From Bacteroidota bacterium (GTDB lineage: Bacteria; Bacteroidota; Ignavibacteria; Kryptoniales; JAKASW01), in NCBI GenBank assembly GCA_021789755.1, contig JAJYJD010000037.1, positions 1 to 18,411 of the forward strand: a stretch of 18,411 bases of DNA, read 5' to 3'. Shown piece by piece: positions 1-7,232 of this stretch. Within the stretch, counting starts at the first letter, position 1, and each line of letters starts with the position of its first letter. The position numbers and the translations under genes are program-made. The notes beneath the pieces are model-generated. The model saw nothing but the letters and a program-made list of their open reading frames with translations. It was not told the DNA's origin and ran no database searches.

Positions 1-84
1 AACCTTCCTCTCACCCTCAGGATACACGAGATTTGCACATTCCCGGGCAAAAACCGCATCGTATGTCCTGGATGGAGTGCGGCC

Positions 85-116
85 TTGTTTTTGTGGAACT
101 GTCAAGTGTAGATTTG
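85..116 (+). promoter_or_regulatory. Candidate Bacteroidota-type promoter of the copper operon
   Basis: TAGATTTG at 109-116 matches the Bacteroidota -7 consensus TAnnTTTG exactly. A TTG at 85-87 lies 21 nt upstream, close to the usual spacing to the -33 element. Transcription would start near 121-124, leaving a leader of about 25 nt before the TTG start at 147. This is seen by motif only, and the T-rich stretch offers other TTG choices. The rest of 1-146 holds no gene that I can support. Confidence 0.4.
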
Positions 117-146
117 TTGTAAACTTAGAACGGTCGAAAAGAGATT

Positions 147-575
147 TTGAAACCGAAAGTGAAATACCTGGCACTTCTCGTAACACTGACGTTCATCGTC
201 GGACAGGTTCAATTTGCCTATTCGTCGTACTTCTGTTCCATGAAGCAAGTCATTCTGAAACATGTTCAAACCGGAATGACCTGCGACGCGATGTCGGGTG
301 ACGACATGGCAGACATGGGGACCGGCGTCGCCCTTTCGCTGAGGGGTCAGCAACTTGCGGCACAGAACTGCATGCAGCTCCGCCTGGCCGAGAAGAAGGT
401 CGTAGATACTTTCACCGGCTCCGATATGCCGGAACAGCATTTTGTCGGGGCGGCGGTTATTATTCAACCCCTCGAACCGGGAATTCCCACGTCAGGTGCA
501 AATCCCTCTTTCATTTGCCGGAACCCCTCTCCACCACAAGACCTACCCACGCTGCTCAATAATCTCCGTATTTAA
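147..575 (+). CDS. Small secreted Cys/Met-containing protein heading the Cu efflux operon
   Basis: This 142-residue protein has no function I can assign. Residues 1-27 form a signal peptide (MKPKVK followed by a hydrophobic run ending near FAYSS), so it should be periplasmic or outer-membrane associated. The mature part has four cysteines (C30, C46, C75, C124) and a Met/Asp-rich stretch at residues 44-57 around TCDAMSGDDMADM, a composition compatible with copper or silver binding. The C-terminus is Pro-rich and ends in LNNLRI. The layout recalls small Cys-motif exported proteins that sit beside metal efflux pumps in Bacteroidota (the HYC_CC_PP-like type), but the diagnostic motif is not clearly present. 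The start is TTG at 147, chosen because it places the positive n-region directly before the hydrophobic segment; the ribosome site is weak. It precedes the cusC-like gene by 47 nt and is probably co-transcribed with it. A periplasmic metal chaperone or sensor role is inference from context. Confidence 0.7.
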   Translation: MKPKVKYLALLVTLTFIVGQVQFAYSSYFCSMKQVILKHVQTGMTCDAMSGDDMADMGTGVALSLRGQQLAAQNCMQLRLAEKKVVDTFTGSDMPEQHFVGAAVIIQPLEPGIPTSGANPSFICRNPSPPQDLPTLLNNLRI

Positions 576-584
576 TACATTTCC

Positions 585-616
585 CCTTTAGTAGTTCTTT
601 AACTCAAACTAAAAGG
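585..616 (+). promoter_or_regulatory. Possible hairpin covering the cusC-like ribosome site
   Basis: CCTTTAG at 585-591 can pair with CTAAAAGG at 609-616, with one bulged A. The right arm includes the AAAAGG part of the Shine-Dalgarno sequence that serves the ATG at 623. Such a fold could lower initiation on the second gene relative to the first. The stem is short and AU-rich, so it may not form. Confidence 0.2.
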
Positions 617-622
617 TGAAGC

Positions 623-1939
623 ATGATTACGCCACGGACCCGCGGCTGTGAAGCCAAGGGTCAAAAATTGAGCATCAAAACTGTTTTTATTTTTCTATTT
701 GTCGTCCTTTCAACTTTGCCGGCATTTTCTCAAGGGCAGCTCGACACCCTCATTGCCGTTGCGTTGAGAAACAATCCGGGAATCAAGATGGCCGCCTACG
801 AATCAAGAGCCGCAGAGGCACGGATAGGCCCGGCAGCAACTCTGCCCGATCCGCAGCTCAGCATAATGGCGGAGAACGTCCCCTCGAATTTCACCCTCAC
901 CTCGGACGAGATGACGATGTTCCCGCAGCTTAAGATCATGCAAATGTTTCCATGGTTCGGCAAGCTCAGCGCCGCCGGCGACGTTGAGAAGTATGGCTAC
1001 GAGGCTTCCTCCGATAGACTCTCCACCGTAACCCTGCAAGTCATCTCAGACGTGAAGAAAGTCTACGGACAGATTTACAGCGCCGAGCAGTCGATACGAT
1101 ATCTGGAGTATAAGAGGCAACTGCTGCAAAGCGTGGTCAAGGTTGCCGAACAGCTGTTCGCGGTCGGGCAGGTTCCGCAGCAGGATGTCTTCCGTTCAAC
1201 AGCCGAGCTGACAATGGTTCAATCTGATATCATCGTGACGCAAAGCGTGCTTTCCGATTTGAATGCGAAGTTAGGCGCACTCCTCGGTCAGGATGCCCCT
1301 CGTAGTATCCGGGTCGATTCTCTCCGGCTTCCTCCGCTCGACTCACTTTCGTCGCTTGAAGCACGACTTGGCGAGAGGAATCCGGAGTTGAAGCAGATAC
1401 GTAACGTCGAATTGGCCGCGCAATCCAAAGCGGTCTTTGCGAAGAGGGACGCCGTGCCCGACGTGAGCGTCGGGTTTTCATACGGATACCGCGGCGCCCT
1501 GATGCCCAACGGAATGAAGGCTTTAAACATGATGAACTTCGAGGTTGGGTTCAGCCTGCCCGTCTTCTTCGGCTCAAGGCAGAAAAAGATGATCGACGAA
1601 GCCGACTTTATGGACCGAGCTGCCACGGAACAGTATGGTACAGCCTCACTCGGCCTGTACAGCCAGCTTCGCTCTGTTTATGCCGAGGCGGAAGCGCAGG
1701 CGAAGTTGATCCCCCTTTATTCAAAAGAATTGATCCCGCAATACGAAGCCACGTATAATTCCTCTCTTTCATCGTATTCGGTCGGAAAGACGACCTTCGC
1801 GATGTTGATTGACAACTTGAAGACCCTGATAAATACGAAAATAGAGTTTACAAAAATAGAATCCGCATACTTCTCGGACGCCGCTGAGATTGCGAAAATG
1901 GTTGGAGAAGGTTCGGAAGATTATAGAGGTGTGAAATGA
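623..1939 (+). CDS. TolC-family outer membrane efflux protein (CusC/CzcC-like)
   Basis: This is the outer-membrane channel of a tripartite metal efflux pump, about 438 residues and normal for the family. It begins with an N-terminal signal segment (hydrophobic FIFLFVVLSTLPAFS, residues about 23-37). The outer-membrane-efflux-protein pattern follows, with LIAVALRNNPGI near the start, LPDPQL and FPWFGK, then long amphipathic helices. There is no lipobox, so unlike E. coli CusC it is probably not lipidated. ATG 623 has AGGTGA 4 nt upstream. A TTG at 668, preceded by AAGGG, is an alternative start that would put the signal peptide right at the N-terminus; residues 2-15 look unlike a signal n-region, so 668 is a serious option. 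Its stop overlaps the ATG of the membrane-fusion gene (ATGA), which indicates translational coupling. The Cu/Ag assignment comes from the neighbouring pump. Confidence 0.9.
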   Translation: MITPRTRGCEAKGQKLSIKTVFIFLFVVLSTLPAFSQGQLDTLIAVALRNNPGIKMAAYESRAAEARIGPAATLPDPQLSIMAENVPSNFTLTSDEMTMFPQLKIMQMFPWFGKLSAAGDVEKYGYEASSDRLSTVTLQVISDVKKVYGQIYSAEQSIRYLEYKRQLLQSVVKVAEQLFAVGQVPQQDVFRSTAELTMVQSDIIVTQSVLSDLNAKLGALLGQDAPRSIRVDSLRLPPLDSLSSLEARLGERNPELKQIRNVELAAQSKAVFAKRDAVPDVSVGFSYGYRGALMPNGMKALNMMNFEVGFSLPVFFGSRQKKMIDEADFMDRAATEQYGTASLGLYSQLRSVYAEAEAQAKLIPLYSKELIPQYEATYNSSLSSYSVGKTTFAMLIDNLKTLINTKIEFTKIESAYFSDAAEIAKMVGEGSEDYRGVK

Positions 1940-3561
1940 AAAGCAAACCGCAGAGCGCGAAGGCCATGGATCTGAATCGTGGAAAGCTGAAAGGAAATCC
2001 CGCGGAGCGGGATGTCGAACGCCGGCATAGAATAGCTGGGCGGCAGTTTGATGGGACTGCGGAGTCCAAGAGAGACGACATGTTTGTAGCGGAGGAAAAC
2101 AGCGAAGGAAAGCCCCGTAGCGGCGACCTGTCCTCAAGTGCGACGATATATGGGAAAATTGAGGTCTCGAAAGCCAGAGAGATGATAATGAGGAGGACTG
2201 TTACGGCATTATTGCCGATTCTCGCCATAGGAATAATTCTTGCCGGGTGCGGCAAATCAACTGAAAGTAATCGCACAAATGGGGACTCCACCGCGGCAGC
2301 GTCGAAGAAGAGCGAACGAAAAGTGCTGTATTGGTATGACCCGATGAATCCGACGATCCACTTCGATCACCCGGGAAAATCTCCGACGATGGACATGGAC
2401 CTCGTTCCGATGTACGCCGATGAAGGAGAAAACAATCCGAATGTGGTAAGAATCGATCCGGCGATGGTTCAGAACATCGGCGTAGTTACGGCGCTGGTCG
2501 AGCGTCGCCGGCTCACGAGAACCATCAACACTTATGGCGTCGTGGTGCCGGATGAGAAAAGCATCAGCGACATCAACACGCGCGTCGGCGGATGGATAGA
2601 GAAGCTTTACTTCGACTATACCGGGATGGAGGTAAGCAAGGGGGAACCAATGGCTGTAATCTACAGCCCCGATCTCATCGCCGCGGAGCAGGAGTTCCTG
2701 CAGTCGGTCAGCTTCGCGTCCGTTAGCGGCAATTCCTCCGCGCAGTCGAGCACCCTCCTCCAAAGCGCGCGTGAACGCCTTGAGTTCTTCGGAATGAGCG
2801 ATAAGCAAATCGATGAACTGCTGTCGACCCATAGAGTAATAAAGCGAGTGGAAATTCACTCACCGGGCGATGGCGTCATACTCGAGAAGGATGTGTTTGA
2901 AGGACAAAACATATCGGCTGGTCAAAGCCTCTTCAGGGTTGCCGACCTGTCGCACGTTTGGATACTGGCGGACGTGTTCAAAATTGATATGCCGTTTCTC
3001 AAAATGGGATCGCCGGCTACCGTCACTTACAGCAATTCCGAGTCGTACCATGGCAGGGTCGATTTTATCTATCCGGAAGTCGACGCGACGTCTCGAAGCG
3101 TGAAGGCGAGAATCTCTCTTTACAACCCTGACATGGTGATGAAGGTTGGACAATATGTTAACGTGGCAATTCATTCGCTGGTCAGTTATGATGCGATCGC
3201 CGTTCCGTCTCAGGCTGTCATCAACACAGGACTGAGACAGGTCGTTGCGGTATCGCTCGGTGGCGGACGATTTGAAATACGGGACGTCAAACTTGGTGCC
3301 TACGCTGACGGATATTATGAAGTTCTGGACGGGCTGAGCGAGGGAGAGACGATCGTCATTTCCGGCCAGTTCTTGATTGATTCCGATGCGAATCTGAAAT
3401 CGGCGGGTACCGCAATGGCGGGGACAGCAGAGACTGGAGAGGGGACTCCGGGAAAAGGAAGCTCGAATCCCGGGGAACTTAACCCGGGCGGCGGCACAGT
3501 GGAAACCCCCCCGATGAACATGAACCATATGGCACACGACTCAACCGGTGGGGGGAAGTGA
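1936..3561 (+). CDS. cusB: CusB-like membrane fusion protein (periplasmic adaptor lipoprotein) with odd N-terminal extension
   Basis: This is the periplasmic adaptor linking the inner-membrane pump to the outer-membrane channel. Numbering is from ATG 1936, which overlaps the previous stop and has GAGGTG upstream. A lipoprotein signal begins only at residue 83 or 85 (ATG 2182 or 2188) and ends in the lipobox LAGC at Cys105. A heavy-metal-binding segment follows (about 131-162, YWYDPMNP and MDMDLVPMY). Next come the barrel-sandwich and hairpin parts (GGWIEKLYF; IEKLYFDYTGMEVSKGEPM) and the beta-barrel/membrane-proximal domains. The tail is Gly/Pro-rich with a Met/His cluster, MNMNHMAHD (527-535), a plausible Cu(I)/Ag(I) site. 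Residues 1-82 resemble translated hairpin-rich noncoding DNA (separate entry). For lipidation, translation must start at 2182 or 2188, whose ribosome site is weak, or the extension must be removed. The frame is certain; the start is not. Only one base separates it from cusA. Confidence 0.9.
   Translation: MKSKPQSAKAMDLNRGKLKGNPAERDVERRHRIAGRQFDGTAESKRDDMFVAEENSEGKPRSGDLSSSATIYGKIEVSKAREMIMRRTVTALLPILAIGIILAGCGKSTESNRTNGDSTAAASKKSERKVLYWYDPMNPTIHFDHPGKSPTMDMDLVPMYADEGENNPNVVRIDPAMVQNIGVVTALVERRRLTRTINTYGVVVPDEKSISDINTRVGGWIEKLYFDYTGMEVSKGEPMAVIYSPDLIAAEQEFLQSVSFASVSGNSSAQSSTLLQSARERLEFFGMSDKQIDELLSTHRVIKRVEIHSPGDGVILEKDVFEGQNISAGQSLFRVADLSHVWILADVFKIDMPFLKMGSPATVTYSNSESYHGRVDFIYPEVDATSRSVKARISLYNPDMVMKVGQYVNVAIHSLVSYDAIAVPSQAVINTGLRQVVAVSLGGGRFEIRDVKLGAYADGYYEVLDGLSEGETIVISGQFLIDSDANLKSAGTAMAGTAETGEGTPGKGSSNPGELNPGGGTVETPPMNMNHMAHDSTGGGK
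1981..2135 (+). repeat. Hairpin-rich repeat-like element inside the CusB reading frame
   Basis: Three hairpins lie close together. ATCCCGC/GCGGGAT at 1997-2013 is a perfect 7-bp stem with loop GGA. GGACT/AGTCC at 2054-2067 is a perfect 5-bp stem. GCCCC/GCGGC at 2112-2124 has one mismatch around loop GTA. In addition ATGTCG (2012-2017) and CGACAT (2076-2081) are an inverted pair. The composition resembles dispersed palindromic intergenic repeats of Bacteroidota/Chlorobi-group genomes (GCCCCGTAGGGGCGAC-type cores), as far as I recall them. It is open in the CusB frame for its whole length, so it reads as an 82-residue charged, unstructured-looking extension. No second full copy is in this window, so the repeat status is inference. 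Confidence 0.5.
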
Positions 3562-3562
3562 C

Positions 3563-6500
3563 ATGCTCCCAAGAATAATTGAATGGTCGATAAAGAACCG
3601 TTTCATCGTGATCATACTGCTGTTGTTCGTCCTCGCCGCAGGATTTTATTCACTGACAACGAGTCCGGTCGACGCGATCCCAGATCTTAGCGATGTCCAG
3701 GTGATCGTCTATACCGAATTCCCAGGGCAGTCGCCGACGGTCGTTCAAGATCAAGTGACTTATCCGCTCACATCTTCCATGATATCCCTGCCCGATGCTA
3801 AAGTTGTCCGTGGATACTCGTACTTCGGTTTCTCTCTTGTTTACATAATCTTCAAGGATGGTACGGATTTGTATTGGGCAAGGAGCCGGGTCCTCGAGTA
3901 TTTGAACTACGCGGCGAACCGGCTTCCTCCGGGCGTCACACCGACTCTTGGTCCGGACGCAACGCCCGTCGGCTGGGTTTATCAGTACGCGCTTAAGTCG
4001 GACAAGAGGAGCCTCGGAGACCTCAGATCCATACAGGATTATTACCTGAAGTACGGGTTGTCGACCGTACCGGGCGTGTCGGAGGTCGCGAGCGTGGGCG
4101 GTTATGTGAAAGAGTGGAGAGCCACTCTCGATCCGACAAAGCTGCTTGCCTATCATATCTCTCCGATGCAGGTGATGAACGCGATAAAGCAGAGCAACAA
4201 CGATGTCGGCGGTGAGATAATAGATCACGCCGGATACGAGCTGATGATTCGAGGCCTCGGATACATCAAGACGATCAACGACATGAAGAATATCCCGCTC
4301 GGCGTGTCGCGGGGAGGAGAGTTCTACCCGCTATCCGGGGCGGGGCGCTCGCCTCAAAGTGCCGGGGACAACGGTGGCTCTATGGGTGGAGACTCTCCGT
4401 CGCGGAGCATGGCTTCTGGATCACCAAATGCGCAATCCACAATTCGAAATTCGACTTCGAGCTTTTCTGCCGGCACACCGATTCTCCTGGGTGATGTAGC
4501 CGATGTTCAGATTGTTGCTGCTCCGCGCCGCGGCGTGGCAGACCTGGATGGTGAGGGGGACGTGGTGGGCGGAATCGTTGAAATGAGATATGGCCAAAAC
4601 GCACTGCAGGTGATCGATGGTGTGAAGAAAAAACTTGCCGAGCTCAAACAGGGATTGCCTCCTGACGTTCAAATTGTCCCGGTCTACGATCGCTCGGTCT
4701 TGATTCACCGCGCAATCAATACCCTTCAGGATAAACTGATAGAGGAATCGATAATCGTCGCGCTGGTCTGCCTTCTCTTCCTGTTCCATTTCAGGAGCGG
4801 ATTCGTCGCGATACTGACGCTTCCGACGGCCATACTCATGGCTTTCATCGTCATGCGGTGGCAGGGACTCAACGCGAACATCATGTCGCTGGGAGGAATC
4901 GCCGTCGCGATCGGGGCCATGGTTGATTCGGCTATAATCATGATCGAGAATGCCCACAAGCATATCGAGGCCGATGGAGGAAAGACCGACCGGTGGCAGC
5001 TTATCACAGAGTCATCGAAGGAAGTCGGCCCGTCGTTGTTCTACTCACTCCTCGTTATAACTGTTTCGTTTATTCCGGTCTTTGCTCTGACCGGCCAGTC
5101 GGGGAGGATGTTCAAACCCCTCGCTTTCACGAAGACTTACTCGATGGCAGCCGCCGCACTTCTTGGGATTACAGCTGTCCCAATACTGATGGGCTACTTC
5201 ATCAGAGGCAAGATTCCACCTGAGGAGAAGAATCCGATAAACAGGATTCTTATAAAACTTTATTCTCCCGTCCTGAATTTTGTTTTAAAGTTCCGTTGGT
5301 ATGTTCTGACAGCCGCGGTCCTCATCCTCGGAATTACGGTTTATCCGTACATGAAATTGGGCTCCGAGTTCATGCCGCCGCTTTGGGAAGGGACCCTTCT
5401 TTACATGCCTTCCACGTTCCCGGGAATTTCGATCACGCAGGCGCGGCAGACTCTTGAAATGACCGATAAGATCATCAAGACGTTTCCGGAGGTTACAACC
5501 GTGTTCGGCAAGGCGGGAAGGGCGAACACGGCTCTCGACCCCGCCGGACTCGATATGTTCGAAACGACGGTAGATCTCAAGCCGGAGTCCGAATGGCCGA
5601 GGGGGATGACGCACCGGAAGCTGGAGGCAGCCCTGAACGATGCTTTGCAGGTGCCCGGACTTTCAAACGTTTGGACCATGCCGATAAAGAACCGAGTCGA
5701 CATGACCAGCACGGGAATCAAGAGTCAGATTGGCATTAAGGTCCTGGGCCCGGACCTGGATTCGCTTCAAGCCATCGGCGAAAGAATTGAAACGCTGCTC
5801 AAGCAGCTCCCGGAGACCCAGAGCGCGTTTGCCGAACGCGTAGGATACGGCAACTATATTGACTTCAAGATTGACAGGAGAGAGGCTGCCAGGTATGACC
5901 TCAGCGTTCAGGATATTGAAGACGTCATAAAGAGCGCGATGGGCGGTATGCCCGTGGGGCAGATTGTGTCAGGTATCGAACGATATCCCATAACAGTCAG
6001 GTACGCGCTGGAACAAAGGGACAACCCCGAAGAATTGAAGCGCGTTCTCGTACCGACTCCAACCGGGGCGCAGATTCCAATCGGCGATGTCACCCAGATG
6101 ATAATCCACCACGGTCCGATGTTCATCAGAACGGAGGGCGCCGTGCCTACCATCTATGTATATGTCGACGCGAATACTTCCGACATCGGCGGATATGTGA
6201 AGAAAGCCAGGAAATACCTGGACGAGCACCTCACGGTTCCCACCGGCTATTTTATAACGTGGAGCGGTCAGTTTGAGTTTATGCAAGAGGCAGCTAAAAC
6301 ACTTGCATTGATTATTCCGGCAACGCTGTTGCTGGTGCTCCTGATAATTTACCTGAACACAAGATCCATCACGAAGACTCTGATTGTTATGCTTGCCGTT
6401 CCGTTCTCGTTGGTCGGCGCGGTGTGGTTACTCTATATCCTCCACTACAATATCAGCGTCGCTGTCGCCGTCGGAATGATCGCGCTCGCCGGACTGGACG

Positions 6501-6889
6501 CGGAAACCGGCATCGTGATGCTTCTGTATCTGGATATAGCTTACAACAAGATGTTAGCCGGAGGTGTATCCGCCTCTGACGGAACGGCCGCCGGAAAGAA
6601 TTTTACTTTCGAACATCTCAAAGAAGCGATTCATGAAGGTGCTGTAAGAAGAGTCCGCCCGAAAATGATGACGGCATCGGCGATACTCGCCGGACTCTTG
6701 CCCATAATGTGGGCGACCGGCGCCGGGGCGGATGTCATGAAAAGGATCGCGGCTCCAATGGTCGGCGGCGTCGTTACAAGCGTGCTGCTCGAGCTAATGG
6801 TGTATCCCGTGATCTATTATCTCTGGCGCGGGAGAGAATTAAAGCTGAAAGGGCCGAACGTGGCCGAAGATTCTATGACCGCGAAATAA
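3563..6889 (+). CDS. cusA: CusA-like heavy-metal RND efflux pump (Cu(I)/Ag(I))
   Basis: This is the inner-membrane proton-driven pump of the HME-RND family, exporting Cu(I)/Ag(I) from periplasm or cytoplasm through the CusB and CusC partners. It has 1108 residues from ATG 3563, preceded by GGGGGGAAG; a GTG at 3548 is possible but less likely. The N-terminal membrane helix is followed by the family signature DAIPDLSDVQVIVYTEFPG. Proton-relay residues are visible: D455 (GAMVDSAI), E981 (DAETGIV) and K1034 (VRPKMM). The methionine triad for Cu/Ag is M615 (LLYMPST), M665 (LDMFETT) and M714 (VDMTSTG), with the same 50- and 49-residue spacing as E. coli M573, M623 and M672. Twelve membrane segments are expected. 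The protein is longer than CusA (1047) mainly because of a Ser/Gly-rich insert at residues 258-303. Family certainty is very high and the copper/silver substrate is well supported. Confidence 0.96.
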   Translation: MLPRIIEWSIKNRFIVIILLLFVLAAGFYSLTTSPVDAIPDLSDVQVIVYTEFPGQSPTVVQDQVTYPLTSSMISLPDAKVVRGYSYFGFSLVYIIFKDGTDLYWARSRVLEYLNYAANRLPPGVTPTLGPDATPVGWVYQYALKSDKRSLGDLRSIQDYYLKYGLSTVPGVSEVASVGGYVKEWRATLDPTKLLAYHISPMQVMNAIKQSNNDVGGEIIDHAGYELMIRGLGYIKTINDMKNIPLGVSRGGEFYPLSGAGRSPQSAGDNGGSMGGDSPSRSMASGSPNAQSTIRNSTSSFSAGTPILLGDVADVQIVAAPRRGVADLDGEGDVVGGIVEMRYGQNALQVIDGVKKKLAELKQGLPPDVQIVPVYDRSVLIHRAINTLQDKLIEESIIVALVCLLFLFHFRSGFVAILTLPTAILMAFIVMRWQGLNANIMSLGGIAVAIGAMVDSAIIMIENAHKHIEADGGKTDRWQLITESSKEVGPSLFYSLLVITVSFIPVFALTGQSGRMFKPLAFTKTYSMAAAALLGITAVPILMGYFIRGKIPPEEKNPINRILIKLYSPVLNFVLKFRWYVLTAAVLILGITVYPYMKLGSEFMPPLWEGTLLYMPSTFPGISITQARQTLEMTDKIIKTFPEVTTVFGKAGRANTALDPAGLDMFETTVDLKPESEWPRGMTHRKLEAALNDALQVPGLSNVWTMPIKNRVDMTSTGIKSQIGIKVLGPDLDSLQAIGERIETLLKQLPETQSAFAERVGYGNYIDFKIDRREAARYDLSVQDIEDVIKSAMGGMPVGQIVSGIERYPITVRYALEQRDNPEELKRVLVPTPTGAQIPIGDVTQMIIHHGPMFIRTEGAVPTIYVYVDANTSDIGGYVKKARKYLDEHLTVPTGYFITWSGQFEFMQEAAKTLALIIPATLLLVLLIIYLNTRSITKTLIVMLAVPFSLVGAVWLLYILHYNISVAVAVGMIALAGLDAETGIVMLLYLDIAYNKMLAGGVSASDGTAAGKNFTFEHLKEAIHEGAVRRVRPKMMTASAILAGLLPIMWATGAGADVMKRIAAPMVGGVVTSVLLELMVYPVIYYLWRGRELKLKGPNVAEDSMTAK
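4334..4471 (+). other. In-frame Gly/Ser-rich insert within cusA
   Basis: Between EFYPL and GTPILLGDVADVQ the family normally has no spacer, since E. coli CusA reads directly NGVPVYLRDVAKV. Here about 46 codons (residues 258-303 of the pump) encode a Ser/Gly/Asn-rich string including GGSMGGDSPSRSMASGS. The DNA carries a perfect hairpin, CTCCG/CGGAG, at 4395-4407 and a near-palindromic AATTCGAAATT. It ends cleanly where homology resumes and keeps the frame. It looks like inserted noncoding DNA tolerated in a surface loop of the periplasmic domain. Confidence 0.6.
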
Positions 6890-6905
6890 CACCGGCGGTA
6901 TTGAA

Positions 6906-6949
6906 CGGGACGCGAAAGCCGACTTGTTTTTAGAACTTTCGTGTGCCCG
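6906..6949 (+). promoter_or_regulatory. Strong intercistronic hairpin between cusA and the YHS gene
   Basis: CGGG-ACGCGAAAG (6906-6918) pairs with CTTTCGTGT-G-CCCG (6936-6949) to give 13 base pairs with one G:U pair and one bulged G, around a 17-nt T-rich loop. No T-run follows the 3' arm, so it is not a classical intrinsic terminator. It may protect or process the upstream pump message, or separate expression of the pump from the small downstream genes. Confidence 0.45.
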
Positions 6950-6981
6950 GCGTCGTTAGTTAAAAGAAAGGAGAAACGACA

Positions 6982-7164
6982 ATGTCACGAGACCCGGTTT
7001 GTGGAATGGACGTAAATGAGAAAAAGGCTGCCGCAAAGAGCGAATACAAGGGAAAGACGTATTACTTCTGCGCACAGGGATGCAAAGCGGCATTCGACAA
7101 GGAGCCGGAGAAGTATCTGGGCACAAAGCCAGGCGACCTGCATGAACATGGACAAAAGCATTGA
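6982..7164 (+). CDS. YHS-domain small metal-binding protein
   Basis: This is a 60-residue stand-alone YHS domain, a small treble-clef-like fold seen in copper P-type ATPases and metal-resistance operons. The motif DPVCGMDV (C7) opens it, and FCAQGCKAAF (C30, C34) follows after the aromatic TYY; these are the conserved metal-site cysteines. The C-terminus adds histidines (H54, H56, H60: LHEHGQKH), which may add metal affinity. No signal peptide is present, so it should be cytoplasmic. ATG 6982 has a strong AAAGGAG site 9 nt upstream. It sits 92 nt after cusA behind a hairpin and 68 nt before the GDCCVxC gene. A role in binding or handing over Cu/Ag (or another soft metal) to the efflux machinery is inferred from the family and location. 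Confidence 0.92.
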   Translation: MSRDPVCGMDVNEKKAAAKSEYKGKTYYFCAQGCKAAFDKEPEKYLGTKPGDLHEHGQKH

Positions 7165-7232
7165 AGCGGAAACAACTGTAATCCTGCGATGACCCTGAAA
7201 ATAACGCGGCCCCTTTCCAACTTTCAAAGACG

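Noticed and set aside
576..583. TACATTTC as a separate promoter for the cusC-like gene
   Set aside because: It is one base off the TAnnTTTG consensus, but no TTG lies at the required distance upstream, and the gene fits a single operon.
2257..2859. Open frame of 200 codons on the - strand inside cusB
   Set aside because: It is antisense to a clear CusB frame, has no recognisable domain and shows the His/Arg-rich composition of a shadow frame.
3469..3488. Two CCCGGG boxes in the CusB tail as a regulatory hairpin
   Set aside because: They lie in a Gly/Pro codon-rich linker where such GC palindromes are expected, with no further support.
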